Shown here: positions 8,607-16,858 of the stretch, piece by piece | How the letters are laid out: each line of letters begins with the position of its first letter | Position numbering within the stretch: position 1 is the first letter of the stretch | Assembly (NCBI GenBank): GCA_030425395.1 | Contig: JAUIAS010000003.1 | Coordinates: 107,075-171,074 of the forward strand | Length of the DNA: 64,000 bases | Reading direction: 5' to 3' | From: Alphaproteobacteria bacterium | Lineage (GTDB): Bacteria; Pseudomonadota; Alphaproteobacteria; Rhodobacterales; Rhodobacteraceae | Notes under the pieces: generated by a model | What the model was told of the DNA's origin: nothing | Databases searched by the model: none | What the model saw: the letters and a program-made list of their open reading frames with translations, nothing else | Translations under genes and position numbers: made by a program

Positions 8607-10973
8607 ATGCCGAAGGATTCGGGCATAGGTGCCAGCAGCAAGCGGCGCGAGGACGTACGGTTTCTGACGGGAGCGGGGAACTATACGGACGACATCAACA
8701 TACATGGCCAGGCCTATGTGCATTTTCTGCGCTCGGATGTGGCGCATGGGCGGATCACGTCGCTGGATACGGCGGCGGCGGCGGCGATGCCGGGGGTTGT
8801 CCGGATTTTCACCGGTGCGGATTTCGAGGGCGTGGGCGGTTTGCCGTGCGGGTGGCAGATAACGGACCGCCACGGCGCGCCGATGCAGGAGCCGGCGCAT
8901 CCGGTTCTGGCGCAGGGCAAGGTACGCCATGTTGGCGATCCGATCGCGGCGGTGATCGCGGAGACGGCGGAGCAGGCGCGCGATGCGGCCGAGGCGATCG
9001 GTGTGGATATCGAGGAATTGCCGGCGGTTGTGGACATGAAGGCGGCGCTGGCCGAGGGGTCGGTGAAGGTGCATGACGATCTGTCGTCGAACCTGTGCTA
9101 TGACTGGGGCTTTGTCGAAGAGAACCGGGAGGCGGTGGACAAGGCGATTGCCGATGCTGCGCATGTGACGACGCTTGAGCTTGTGAACAACCGGCTGGTG
9201 GCCAACCCGATGGAGCCGCGGGTTGCGGTGGGCGATTACAGTCGTGCGACGGATGAATCGACGCTTTACACGACGTCGCAGAACCCGCATGTGATCCGTC
9301 TGTTGATGGGGGCGTTTGTTCTGGGCATCCCCGAGCACAAGCTGCGGGTCGTGGCCCCGGATGTGGGTGGCGGGTTCGGCACCAAGATCTTTCACTATGC
9401 CGAGGAGGCGTTCTGCACCTTTGCGGCGCGTGCGCTCAACCGTCCGGTGAAGTGGACGGCGTCGCGGTCCGAGGCGTTCATTTCTGATGCGCATGGGCGT
9501 GATCACGTCACCAAGATCGAGCTGGCGCTGGACGCGGACAACAACTTTACCGCGGTGCGCACCGAGACCTATGCCAACATGGGGGCGTATCTGTCGACCT
9601 TTGCGCCGTCGGTGCCGACGTGGCTGCACGGAACGTTGATGGCGGGCAATTACCGCACGCCGTTGATCTATGTGAACGTCAAGGCGGTGTTTACCAACAC
9701 GGTGCCGGTGGATGCCTATCGCGGAGCGGGGCGGCCGGAGGCGACCTATCAGCTTGAGCGGGTGATCGACAAGGCGGCGCGCGAGCTGGGCGTTGATCCG
9801 ATCGCGCTGCGGCGGCAGAACTTCATCTCGGAGTTTCCCTATGCGACGCCGGTCGCGGTGGAATATGACACCGGCGATTACGTCGCGACGATGGACAAGC
9901 TGGAAGAGATCGCGGACCTGTCCGGTTTTGCGGCGCGGCGGGCCGAGAGCGAGGCGCGCGGCATGCTGCGCGGGCTGGGCGTGAACTGCTATATCGAGGC
10001 GTGCGGCATCGCGCCGTCGAACCTGGTGGGTCAGCTGGGTGCGCGGGCGGGTCTTTATGATGCGGCCACGGTGCGGGTGAACGCGACCGGGTCGATATCG
10101 GTGATGGTGGGGGCCCACAGCCACGGGCAGGGCCACGAGACATCGTTCCCGCAGGTGGTGGCCGAGATGCTGGGCATCGACGAGAGCATGATCGACATCG
10201 TGCATGGCGACAGCTCGAAGATCCCGTTCGGGATGGGCACCTACGGATCGCGGTCGATCGCGGTCTGCGGGTCGGCGATGGTGCGCGCGACCGAGAAGAT
10301 CGTCAACAAGGCCAAGAAGATCGCGGCGCATCTGCTGGAAGCGGCAGAGGCGGATATCGAGCTCAAGGACGGCCAGTTCTCGGTTGCGGGGACGGACAAG
10401 TCGGTTGCCTGGGGCGACGTGACGCTGGCGGCCTACGTGCCGCACAACTACCCGCTTGAGGATATCGAACCGGGTCTTGAAGAGACGGCGTTCTATGATC
10501 CGGCGAACTTTACCTACCCGTCAGGGGCCTATTGCTGCGAGGTCGAGGTGGACCCCGAGACCGGCAAGGTCACGATCGAACGGTTCTCGGCGGCGGATGA
10601 TTTTGGCAATATCATCAACCCGATGATCGTGTCGGGCCAGGTGCATGGCGGGATTGCCCAGGGTGTGGGGCAGGCGCTGCTTGAGCAGGCGGTCTATGAC
10701 GCGGACGGGCAGCTTCTGTCAGCCTCCTACATGGATTACGCGATGCCCCGGGCGGATGATGTGCCGTTCTACACGGTGGATCACAGCTGTGCGACGCCGT
10801 GCACGCATAACCCGCTGGGTGTGAAGGGCTGTGGCGAGGCCGGTGCGATCGGATCGCCGCCGTCGGTGGTGAACGCGGTGATCGACGCGCTGCATTCGGG
10901 TGGGATGACGCATGTCAGCCATATCGATATGCCGGTCAGCCCGTCGCGGGTCTGGTCGGCGATGCAGGGGTGA
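8607..10973 (+). CDS. coxL: Form II CO-dehydrogenase-like molybdopterin large subunit
   Basis: Catalytic Mo-cytosine-dinucleotide subunit, 788 residues, xanthine oxidase family. The ATG at 8607 is chosen because AGGGAGG stands just upstream; an earlier in-frame ATG lacks one. Seen: the form II active-site motif AYRGAGR at residues 370-376, replacing AYXCSFR of form I CODH, so the cysteine that binds copper in true CO dehydrogenase is absent. The conserved active-site glutamate is present in GCGEAGAIG (residue 744). Form II enzymes are suspected to oxidise other small molecules, and CO oxidation is unproven. No coxD, coxE or coxG genes are seen nearby; the XdhC and Moco-binding proteins upstream may provide maturation. 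Confidence 0.92.
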   Translation: MPKDSGIGASSKRREDVRFLTGAGNYTDDINIHGQAYVHFLRSDVAHGRITSLDTAAAAAMPGVVRIFTGADFEGVGGLPCGWQITDRHGAPMQEPAHPVLAQGKVRHVGDPIAAVIAETAEQARDAAEAIGVDIEELPAVVDMKAALAEGSVKVHDDLSSNLCYDWGFVEENREAVDKAIADAAHVTTLELVNNRLVANPMEPRVAVGDYSRATDESTLYTTSQNPHVIRLLMGAFVLGIPEHKLRVVAPDVGGGFGTKIFHYAEEAFCTFAARALNRPVKWTASRSEAFISDAHGRDHVTKIELALDADNNFTAVRTETYANMGAYLSTFAPSVPTWLHGTLMAGNYRTPLIYVNVKAVFTNTVPVDAYRGAGRPEATYQLERVIDKAARELGVDPIALRRQNFISEFPYATPVAVEYDTGDYVATMDKLEEIADLSGFAARRAESEARGMLRGLGVNCYIEACGIAPSNLVGQLGARAGLYDAATVRVNATGSISVMVGAHSHGQGHETSFPQVVAEMLGIDESMIDIVHGDSSKIPFGMGTYGSRSIAVCGSAMVRATEKIVNKAKKIAAHLLEAAEADIELKDGQFSVAGTDKSVAWGDVTLAAYVPHNYPLEDIEPGLEETAFYDPANFTYPSGAYCCEVEVDPETGKVTIERFSAADDFGNIINPMIVSGQVHGGIAQGVGQALLEQAVYDADGQLLSASYMDYAMPRADDVPFYTVDHSCATPCTHNPLGVKGCGEAGAIGSPPSVVNAVIDALHSGGMTHVSHIDMPVSPSRVWSAMQG

Positions 10974-11005
10974 CCGGAGCGTGTGATGAACGTGTGATGA
11001 ACGGA

Positions 11006-11054
11006 GCGGGGGGCCAGCCCCCCGCACCCCCCGGGATATTTTGAGCAAGAGAAA
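11006..11054 (+). repeat. 49-bp dispersed hairpin element, copy B (coxL/coxM spacer)
   Basis: Identical over 49 bases to copy A at 8483-8531 and in the same orientation, again between the stop of one cox gene and the ribosome binding site of the next. The hairpin occupies 11006-11025 and the tail 11026-11054. Confidence 0.9.
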
Positions 11055-11092
11055 GGGTGCGATGCCCTTGGGGCTTGCAGGAGGACAAGAGA

Positions 11093-11881
11093 ATGTATGA
11101 CTTCGAGTTTGAGAAGCCGGGCAGCATTGCGGAAGCGGTTGCGGCGTTGTCGGGAGAGGATGCGCAGGCGCTGGGAGGGGGTCAGACGCTGATCCCGACG
11201 CTGAAGCAGCGGTTGAATGCGCCGGGCAAGCTGGTCAGCCTGACCGGTATCGCCGAGATGCGCGGCGTGTGTGTGGGCGATGGCGGTGAGGTGATCATCG
11301 GCGGGGCGACACCGCATGCGGTGGTGGCGGCCGGGGCCGGGGCCTATCCGGCGCTGGCGGCGCTGGCGGGGCAGATCGGCGATCCGGCGGTGCGCAACCG
11401 CGGCACCATCGGCGGGTCGCTGGCCAATAATGATCCCGCGGCCTGTTATCCGGCGGCGGCGCTGGGGTCTGGCGCGGTGATCGTGACCAACGCGCGCGAG
11501 ATCGCGGCCGATGACTATTTCCAGGGCATGTTCACCACGGCGCTGGAGGAAGGCGAGATCATCACCGAGGTGCGGTTCCCGGTGCCGCAGGCCGCGCATT
11601 ACGAGAAATTCGTGCAGCCTGCTTCGCGGTTTGCGCTGACCGGTGTGTTTGTGGCGCGCTTTGCCGACGGCGTGCGGGTCGCGGTGACCGGCGCGTCGGA
11701 GGAGGGCGTGTTCCGCTGGACCGACGCCGAAGCGGCGCTGAGCGAGACCTTTGCGCCCGAGGCCATCGACGGGCTGAATGTCGCGGCGGAGGGGATGATC
11801 GGCGATCTGCACGGCACGCCCGACTACCGCGCGCATCTGGTCAAAGTCATCACCAAACGCGCCGTCAAAGCCGCGCAATAA
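11093..11881 (+). CDS. coxM: CO-dehydrogenase-type FAD-binding subunit
   Basis: Flavoprotein subunit passing electrons from the iron-sulfur subunit to an acceptor, 262 residues. Seen: the PCMH-type FAD-binding motifs GGGQTLIP near residue 29 and RGTIGGSLANNDP near residue 105, followed by the CO-dehydrogenase flavoprotein C-terminal domain. The ATG at 11093 is preceded by AGGAGG; an upstream in-frame ATG at 11057 lacks this and would add a non-conserved dozen residues. With coxS and coxL it forms the complete heterotrimer. A hairpin without T-tract follows 9 bases after the stop. Confidence 0.92.
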   Translation: MYDFEFEKPGSIAEAVAALSGEDAQALGGGQTLIPTLKQRLNAPGKLVSLTGIAEMRGVCVGDGGEVIIGGATPHAVVAAGAGAYPALAALAGQIGDPAVRNRGTIGGSLANNDPAACYPAAALGSGAVIVTNAREIAADDYFQGMFTTALEEGEIITEVRFPVPQAAHYEKFVQPASRFALTGVFVARFADGVRVAVTGASEEGVFRWTDAEAALSETFAPEAIDGLNVAAEGMIGDLHGTPDYRAHLVKVITKRAVKAAQ

Positions 11882-11889
11882 CACCCAAG

Positions 11890-11911
11890 CCCCCGGCACA
11901 AACGCCGGGGG
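11890..11911 (+). terminator. Probable terminator hairpin after coxM
   Basis: A perfect 8-bp stem (CCCCCGGC / GCCGGGGG) with a 6-base loop lies 9 bases after the coxM stop. There is no T-tract, so termination may be weak or Rho-assisted. Confidence 0.5.
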
Positions 11912-12018
11912 AACCACGGGTCTCTTCTCTGAGCGCTTGGGTCATCCGTCCCACAGGCCAATGCGGTTTCGCCTTCTCGAAACAGCTATTTCCGGGGGAA
12001 TTTCAGCGCCGGTGCGCC

Positions 12019-12052
12019 AAAAATGAAGAAAGGCGCCGGAGTGCGGCGCCTT
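12019..12052 (-). terminator. Terminator of infC
   Basis: On the minus strand an 8-bp perfect stem (AAGGCGCC / GGCGCCTT, 7-base loop) is followed by a T-rich run. It lies 33 bases beyond the infC stop. Confidence 0.8.
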
Positions 12053-12084
12053 TGTGCTGTGAGTGCTGATAGCGTGGACGGATG

Positions 12085-12636
12085 TCAGGCTTTCTGCGGA
12101 AGCGGGCCGATCATCATTACCATCTGGCGACCTTCCATCTTGGGCATATTTTCGATCTTGCCCAATTCCTTGACGTCTTCGGCCACCCGCTGAAGCAGGT
12201 CACGCCCAAGGTTCTGGTGCGCCATTTCCCGACCCCGGAACCGCAGGGTCACTTTGACCTTGTCGCCCCCTTCAAGGAACTTGACCACGTTGCGCATCTT
12301 GACCTCGTAGTCGTGGGTATCCGTGTTTGGACGGAACTTGACCTCTTTGACCTCGATGATCTTTTGCTTTTTGCGGGCTTCGCTTTCGCGCTTCTGCTGT
12401 TCATACTTGAACTTGCCGAAATCCATGATCTTGCACACGGGTGGGGTGGCGTTCGGTGAGATTTCCACCAGATCGAGACCGGCCTCCTGGGCGAGTTGCA
12501 TGGCTTTGGCCGGGTGCACGACGCCGACATTCTCGCCTTCGGCACCGATCAGACGGATTTCGGAGGCACGGATCTTGTCGTTGACGCGCGGGCCGGTATC
12601 ACGGGTTGGCGGCGCGTTATGAGGTCTGCGGGCTAT
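12085..12636 (-). CDS. infC: Translation initiation factor IF-3, apparent AUA start
   Basis: IF-3 binds the 30S subunit, keeps subunits apart and proofreads the start codon. The frame extends upstream of the first conventional start (GTG at 12519) with conserved IF-3 sequence [20 protein letters not shown] and then [21 protein letters not shown]. No ATG, GTG or TTG occurs at the expected N-terminus. An ATA at 12634-12636 lies 6 bases after AAGGAAG, giving 183 residues, the normal IF-3 length. A near-cognate start is known for infC in E. coli (AUU), where IF-3 represses its own translation; the same logic is inferred here. A start at 12519 would remove 39 conserved residues. Confidence 0.93.
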   Translation of the reverse strand: MARRPHNAPPTRDTGPRVNDKIRASEIRLIGAEGENVGVVHPAKAMQLAQEAGLDLVEISPNATPPVCKIMDFGKFKYEQQKRESEARKKQKIIEVKEVKFRPNTDTHDYEVKMRNVVKFLEGGDKVKVTLRFRGREMAHQNLGRDLLQRVAEDVKELGKIENMPKMEGRQMVMMIGPLPQKA

Positions 12637-12766
12637 GTCTGTCTTCCTTCGATTGTGACCATAATTCGGTGCCGTAACCTAAACCCGGCACCACTTTTCT
12701 TCAAGGCGCAAAACGGCCCTATGGTGGTTGGTGTGCACGGTCGGTGGGGACCGTTGCGAATGGGGA

Positions 12767-13600
12767 TCAGTCGAGGAATGCTTTTTCCACGACATAGTGG
12801 CGCGGTTTGGAATTTGCGCCCTCTTCAAGGCCGAATTCCTCAAGCATTTCCTTGAGTTCAAGGTTGAACGCAAGATTTCCGCAGATCATCGCGCGATCCG
12901 TTTCAGGCGAAATCGGAGCAACACCAAGATCGGCGAATGCCTCGCCAGACCGCATCAGATCCGTGATCCGGCCCATCTTGGGGCTATCTTCGCGCGTGGT
13001 GGTCGGATAATAGCGCAGCTTGGCGATGTTTTCGGCACCCAGAAGTTCGGCCATCATCTCATCACTGCGGATGTCCTCGATCAGGCGGCGACCATATTCC
13101 AGCTCCCCGACTTCGCGGCAGGTGTGGGTGATGATGACCTCGTCGTAATCCTCATAGGTCTGGGGATCGCGCAACAGCGACGCAAAGGGCGCAAAGCCTG
13201 TGCCCGTGGCAAAGAACCAGATGCGCTTGCCTGGCAACAAGGCATCATGCACCAGAGTGCCAACCGGCTTGGGACGCAAAATGATTTCATCGCCCGGTTC
13301 GATATGTTGCAAGCGCGAGGTCAGCGGCCCGTCCTGAACCTTGATCGAATAGAACTCCAGTTCGTCGTCCCATGACGGCGATGCAATCGAATATGCGCGC
13401 AACAGTGGTTTTCCGTTGTCGCCCAGCAGACCGATCATGACGAATTCGCCGGAGCGAAACCGCAGAGAAGCGGGGCGGGTCACGCGAAAGGAAAACAAAC
13501 GATCTGTCCAGTGTTGGACAGATGTCACCTTTTGCGCGTCGGGCAGGGTTGGTTTCTTGGCGGGGGCCGGTGTGGCGGCCACGGGGGAGGCATCTGTCAC
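12767..13600 (-). CDS. fpr: Ferredoxin/flavodoxin-NADP reductase
   Basis: FAD enzyme moving electrons between NADPH and ferredoxin or flavodoxin, cytosolic, 277 residues. Seen: the FAD-binding motif LRAYSIASPSWDD near residue 66, the NADP-binding motif FFATGTGFAPFASLLRD near 130, and the C-terminal tail HYVVEKAFLD typical of the Rhodobacter-type bacterial subclass. The start is a GTG at 13600; an in-frame ATG 18 bases upstream is followed by a stop, so it cannot be used. The first ~20 residues are Ala/Pro-rich and longer than in E. coli Fpr. It lies next to, and may supply electrons for, the sulfite reductase cluster; this is inference. Confidence 0.92.
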   Translation of the reverse strand: MTDASPVAATPAPAKKPTLPDAQKVTSVQHWTDRLFSFRVTRPASLRFRSGEFVMIGLLGDNGKPLLRAYSIASPSWDDELEFYSIKVQDGPLTSRLQHIEPGDEIILRPKPVGTLVHDALLPGKRIWFFATGTGFAPFASLLRDPQTYEDYDEVIITHTCREVGELEYGRRLIEDIRSDEMMAELLGAENIAKLRYYPTTTREDSPKMGRITDLMRSGEAFADLGVAPISPETDRAMICGNLAFNLELKEMLEEFGLEEGANSKPRHYVVEKAFLD

Positions 13601-13688
13601 TGGGATCTACTCGGTCATGTGCTATCGGTATCGGTCATATAAACCGGTGCCTGTAAGTCAACTTTGATTTGCATCATGCGGGTGCGTG

Positions 13689-14093
13689 TCATCCGCGCAG
13701 GCGGGCTTGATAATCGTGTGATCGCCAGTCCGAACGCGCGATCCAGCTTGGTTCGGGCTGACGGGCGGCGAGGGTTTCGTCGATCTCGACCTCATCAAAA
13801 CCGGCGCGGCGGGCCATCGCGAATTGATCGGCCAGAACGTGACCCTGCGCGCGCAACCGCCCGGAAAACCCACGCAGGCGCAGGAGACGCGCGATGCCAA
13901 AACCGCGCCCGTCTGCAAAGATCGGAAAGCTGACGCGGATCATTTCAAGGCCGGGGTGCAGGGGGATGGTCTCGGGATCGGTCTCGGGGCCGATATCCAG
14001 CGCACGGGGGAGACCGTTTTCGGTGGAAGGGGGTTCGAACCCGTGGGTCCAGTCGTCGGGGCCAAAACCGGTGTCCGTCACGAGGATTGTCAT
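13689..14093 (-). CDS. DUF934 protein of the sulfate assimilation cluster
   Basis: A 134-residue protein of the DUF934 family, commonly found directly after cysH and sulfite reductase genes in proteobacteria and presumed to help sulfite reduction; no reaction is established. Seen: the family core SFPIFADGRGFGIARLLR near residues 57-74 and RAQGHVLADQFAMARRAGFDE after it. The ATG at 14091-14093 overlaps the cysH stop as ATGA. A longer frame upstream only mirrors cysH. It is the last gene of the minus-strand cysteine operon. Confidence 0.85.
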   Translation of the reverse strand: MTILVTDTGFGPDDWTHGFEPPSTENGLPRALDIGPETDPETIPLHPGLEMIRVSFPIFADGRGFGIARLLRLRGFSGRLRAQGHVLADQFAMARRAGFDEVEIDETLAARQPEPSWIARSDWRSHDYQARLRG

Positions 14094-14860
14094 GTGTCGT
14101 CTCCTTGGCGCATGGCGCGCCCGTTGAGAAAGTGAATGCCGCATTCCTGCTTGGGTGCCCCACGCCAGCGTCCCGCGCGGGGATCTTCGCCGGGGGCGAT
14201 GGGCGTGGTGCAGGGCGCGCAACCGATTGACGGGAACCCGCGCGCCACCAACGGGTGACGGGGCAGGCGGTTTTCATCCATGTAGCTGCGCACGTCTTCC
14301 GGGGCCCAATGAGCCAGCGGATTGATCTTGATCCGGCCTGTTCCGGGCTCAACTTCAAAGAAGTCCAGCGCGGCCCGGGTGCCCGCCTGGAATCGCTTGC
14401 GTCCGGTAATCCAGCCGTCAAACCCGGCCAGCGCCTTTTGCAAGGGGGCGGTCTTGCGAAGGGCGCAGCAGGCATCTGGATCGGTGTTGTGCAAAGTCCC
14501 GTCGGGATCGCGCTGGTTCGTGTCGGTGGCGCGGAGGATGCGCACCCCGGTCAGCCCAAGGCGTTCGGCGACCTCGGTCTGGTAAACCAGCGTTTCGGTA
14601 AACAGCATCCCGGTATCGACAAACAGGACCGGTGCGGCCCGGTCGATCAGCGCCAGCATATGCAAGAGCACAACAGATTCCGCGCCGAAGGACGATACCA
14701 GCGCCACCTGTCCCACATTGCGCAGCGCACCAGCCATGACATCCGTTGCAGCATGGTGGCGATAGCGGGTGTTGAGGGCGGCGACGCGGTGTGCCAGCGC
14801 CGCGCCATTGGTTGGTGCAGGGACGCCTTCGGCGAGAGTATTTTTGGCCAGAAGAAGCAT
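14090..14860 (-). CDS. cysH: Adenylylsulfate (APS) reductase, thioredoxin-dependent
   Basis: Reduces activated sulfate to sulfite in assimilatory sulfur metabolism, 256 residues. Seen: the PAPS-reductase-family loop VSSFGAESVVLL near residue 55, the pairs CC in DPDACCALRK and CAPC in SIGCAPCTTP, and the catalytic cysteine in KQECGIHF. The two cysteine pairs are the [4Fe-4S] ligands of the APS-reductase class, so APS rather than PAPS is the likely substrate. The ATG at 14860 lies 10 bases after the sulfite reductase stop; the longer frame upstream mirrors that gene. Overlaps the DUF934 gene by ATGA. Confidence 0.9.
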   Translation of the reverse strand: MLLLAKNTLAEGVPAPTNGAALAHRVAALNTRYRHHAATDVMAGALRNVGQVALVSSFGAESVVLLHMLALIDRAAPVLFVDTGMLFTETLVYQTEVAERLGLTGVRILRATDTNQRDPDGTLHNTDPDACCALRKTAPLQKALAGFDGWITGRKRFQAGTRAALDFFEVEPGTGRIKINPLAHWAPEDVRSYMDENRLPRHPLVARGFPSIGCAPCTTPIAPGEDPRAGRWRGAPKQECGIHFLNGRAMRQGDDT

Positions 14861-14870
14861 GTCTGCGATC

Positions 14871-16535
14871 CTATTGTGCCGCCAGCGCGGGCTGTGAGTA
14901 GAGCGCGGCGCGGAAGGGATCGGACCCGATGCGGCGCAACGTGGCCAGAAATGGTTCATCCCGGGACGCGCGCAGGTCCAGATAGGCCTGCATCAGACGT
15001 TCGATGGCGGGCACGATGTCGTCGTAGGCAAAGCCCGGGCCCGCGCGGTCTCCGATGGATGCGGTTTCTGTGCTGTCGCCGCCCAGTGTGACCTGATAGG
15101 TTTCGACGCCTGCCCGATCCAGCCCAAGGATGCCGACATGGCCGAGATGGTGGTGGGCGCAGGCATTGATGCAGCCGGAAATCTTGATGCGCATGGCACC
15201 GATCTCCTCCTCAAGACCCAGTTCAGCAAAGCGTGTGGCAATTTTCTGGGCGACGGGGATCGACCGCGCGGTCGCCAGCGCGCAGTAATCCATGCCCGGG
15301 CAGGCCACGATATCCGATATCCGCCCGATATTGGCGGTTGCCAGACCAGCGTCGCGCAGGGCGGCATGGACGGCGGGCAGATCGGCGCGGTGCAGGTGGG
15401 GCAGGATCACGTTTTGGTCCTGGCTGATGCGCAATTCGTCATATCCATAGCGTTGCGCCAGATCGGCCAGTACCCGCATCTGGTCGGCGCTGGCATCGCC
15501 GGGGGTTGTGCCGTGGGCTTTCAAGCTCACTTCACCGATGACATGCCCTTCAGCCTTGTGACCACGGGTGTTTGTATCGACCCAAGAGCGAAACAGCGGG
15601 TCGTCGCGGTAGGCCTCGTCAAAGCCGGTCAGCGGTGCATCGCGGAAGGCAGGCGGAGCAAAATCAGCCTTGATCCGCGCCAATGCGGCGCGATCCGCCC
15701 CGGCAAAGCTATCTCGCAGGCGGGCAAAGCGGTCTTCGACCAGATCCCGGACCCGGTCCAGCCCGTGTTCATGAACAAGGATCTTGATCCTGGCCTTGTA
15801 CTTGTTGTCGCGCCGTCCAAGCAGGTTATAGACCGACAGGATCGCCTCAACATAGGGCAGCAGGTCGTTTACGGGCAGAAAGTCCCGCAAGGTCCTGGCC
15901 AGCATCGGGGTGCGTCCCAGACCGCCGCCGATCAGAACTCGGACGCCCAGTGCGCCATTCACCCGGCGCAACTGCAAGCCGATATCATGGGCGTGGATCA
16001 CCGCGCGGTCTGCGTCCGCTCCGGTGATCGCGATCTTGAACTTGCGTCCCAGAAACTGGAATTCCGGGTGGTCGGTGGACCATTGACGCAGCAATTCGGC
16101 ATAGGGGCGGGGGTCGGTTACCTCGTCAGCGGCGGCTCCCGCATAGGGGTCGGCGGTGACGTTGCGCACCGTGTTCCCGGATGTCTGGATCGCGTGCAGC
16201 CCAACTTTGGCCAATGCATCCAGGATATCCGGCACGTCGCGCAGGCGTGGCCAGTTGTATTGCAGGTTCTGGCGGGTGGTGAAATGGCCATACCCTTTGT
16301 CCCAACGGTCCGCGATATCGGCCAATGCGCGCATCTGGGCACTGTTCAGCGTGCCATACGGAATGGCCACCCGCAGCATGTAGGCGTGCAGTTGCAGATA
16401 CAGACCATTCATCAGGCGCAGGGGCTTGAACTCATCCTCGGTCAGTTCCCCGGCAATGCGACGGTCAACCTGAGCGCGGAACTGGGCATTGCGATTGGCG
16501 ATGAAATCGCGATCAAAATCGGTGTAGGCGTACAT
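14871..16535 (-). CDS. Sulfite (nitrite/sulfite) reductase hemoprotein
   Basis: Siroheme and [4Fe-4S] enzyme reducing sulfite to sulfide by six electrons, 554 residues. Seen: the ferredoxin-like half-domain motif FTTRQNLQYNWPRL in the N-terminal third and, in the C-terminal part, cluster ligands in IVACPGMDYCALA and SGCINACAHHHLGH. The start MYAYTDFDRDF at 16535 follows a GAGACATCCAGAC region and matches the family; the longer upstream frame mirrors the DUF2849 gene. The assimilatory sulfite role is preferred because the gene lies between siroheme synthase and APS reductase; nitrite reduction cannot be excluded by sequence alone. Confidence 0.92.
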   Translation of the reverse strand: MYAYTDFDRDFIANRNAQFRAQVDRRIAGELTEDEFKPLRLMNGLYLQLHAYMLRVAIPYGTLNSAQMRALADIADRWDKGYGHFTTRQNLQYNWPRLRDVPDILDALAKVGLHAIQTSGNTVRNVTADPYAGAAADEVTDPRPYAELLRQWSTDHPEFQFLGRKFKIAITGADADRAVIHAHDIGLQLRRVNGALGVRVLIGGGLGRTPMLARTLRDFLPVNDLLPYVEAILSVYNLLGRRDNKYKARIKILVHEHGLDRVRDLVEDRFARLRDSFAGADRAALARIKADFAPPAFRDAPLTGFDEAYRDDPLFRSWVDTNTRGHKAEGHVIGEVSLKAHGTTPGDASADQMRVLADLAQRYGYDELRISQDQNVILPHLHRADLPAVHAALRDAGLATANIGRISDIVACPGMDYCALATARSIPVAQKIATRFAELGLEEEIGAMRIKISGCINACAHHHLGHVGILGLDRAGVETYQVTLGGDSTETASIGDRAGPGFAYDDIVPAIERLMQAYLDLRASRDEPFLATLRRIGSDPFRAALYSQPALAAQ

Positions 16536-16558
16536 GTCTGGATGTCTCCTTTGCCGTG

Positions 16559-16858
16559 TCAGGCGCGATGTTCTTGCTTGCCATGGGCGTGGTTGGACGG
16601 GCCGCGCGCGCGGAAGGTTTCTCGGAAATGGGCGGGTTCGGGGCCGTCCGGGCCTGCGAGCATGTCGGCCAAATAGACCCCGACCACTGACGGGTCGGCG
16701 GCGGCTTCGATCAGGCGCAGATCGGCGTCGGCAGGATCCTGAACGAGATCCGCCCTGCGCAAATCGCGGACCCAACCGCCCTGCGCGTCGAGATAGACCA
16801 CATCGCCGTCGAGCAGGTGGTTTGCGGTGATCACACCGGGGTGAAAACGTCGGGACAT
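16559..16858 (-). CDS. DUF2849 protein of the sulfur assimilation operon
   Basis: A 99-residue DUF2849 protein, a family found in alphaproteobacteria between cysG and the sulfite reductase gene. Seen: MSRRFHPGVITANHLLDGDV, then a VVYLDAQGGWVRDL segment and a central acidic helix; the C-terminus is His/basic-rich (NHAHGKQEHRA). Its ATG overlaps the cysG stop (ATGA at 16855-16858 read on the minus strand), so it is translationally coupled to siroheme synthesis. Its biochemical role is unknown; a small accessory to sulfite reductase is a guess from context. Confidence 0.85.
   Translation of the reverse strand: MSRRFHPGVITANHLLDGDVVYLDAQGGWVRDLRRADLVQDPADADLRLIEAAADPSVVGVYLADMLAGPDGPEPAHFRETFRARGPSNHAHGKQEHRA

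Noticed and set aside
8592..10445. A 617-codon frame antisense to coxL
   Set aside because: Arg/His-rich shadow sequence opposite a strongly conserved gene; no start signal or family match.
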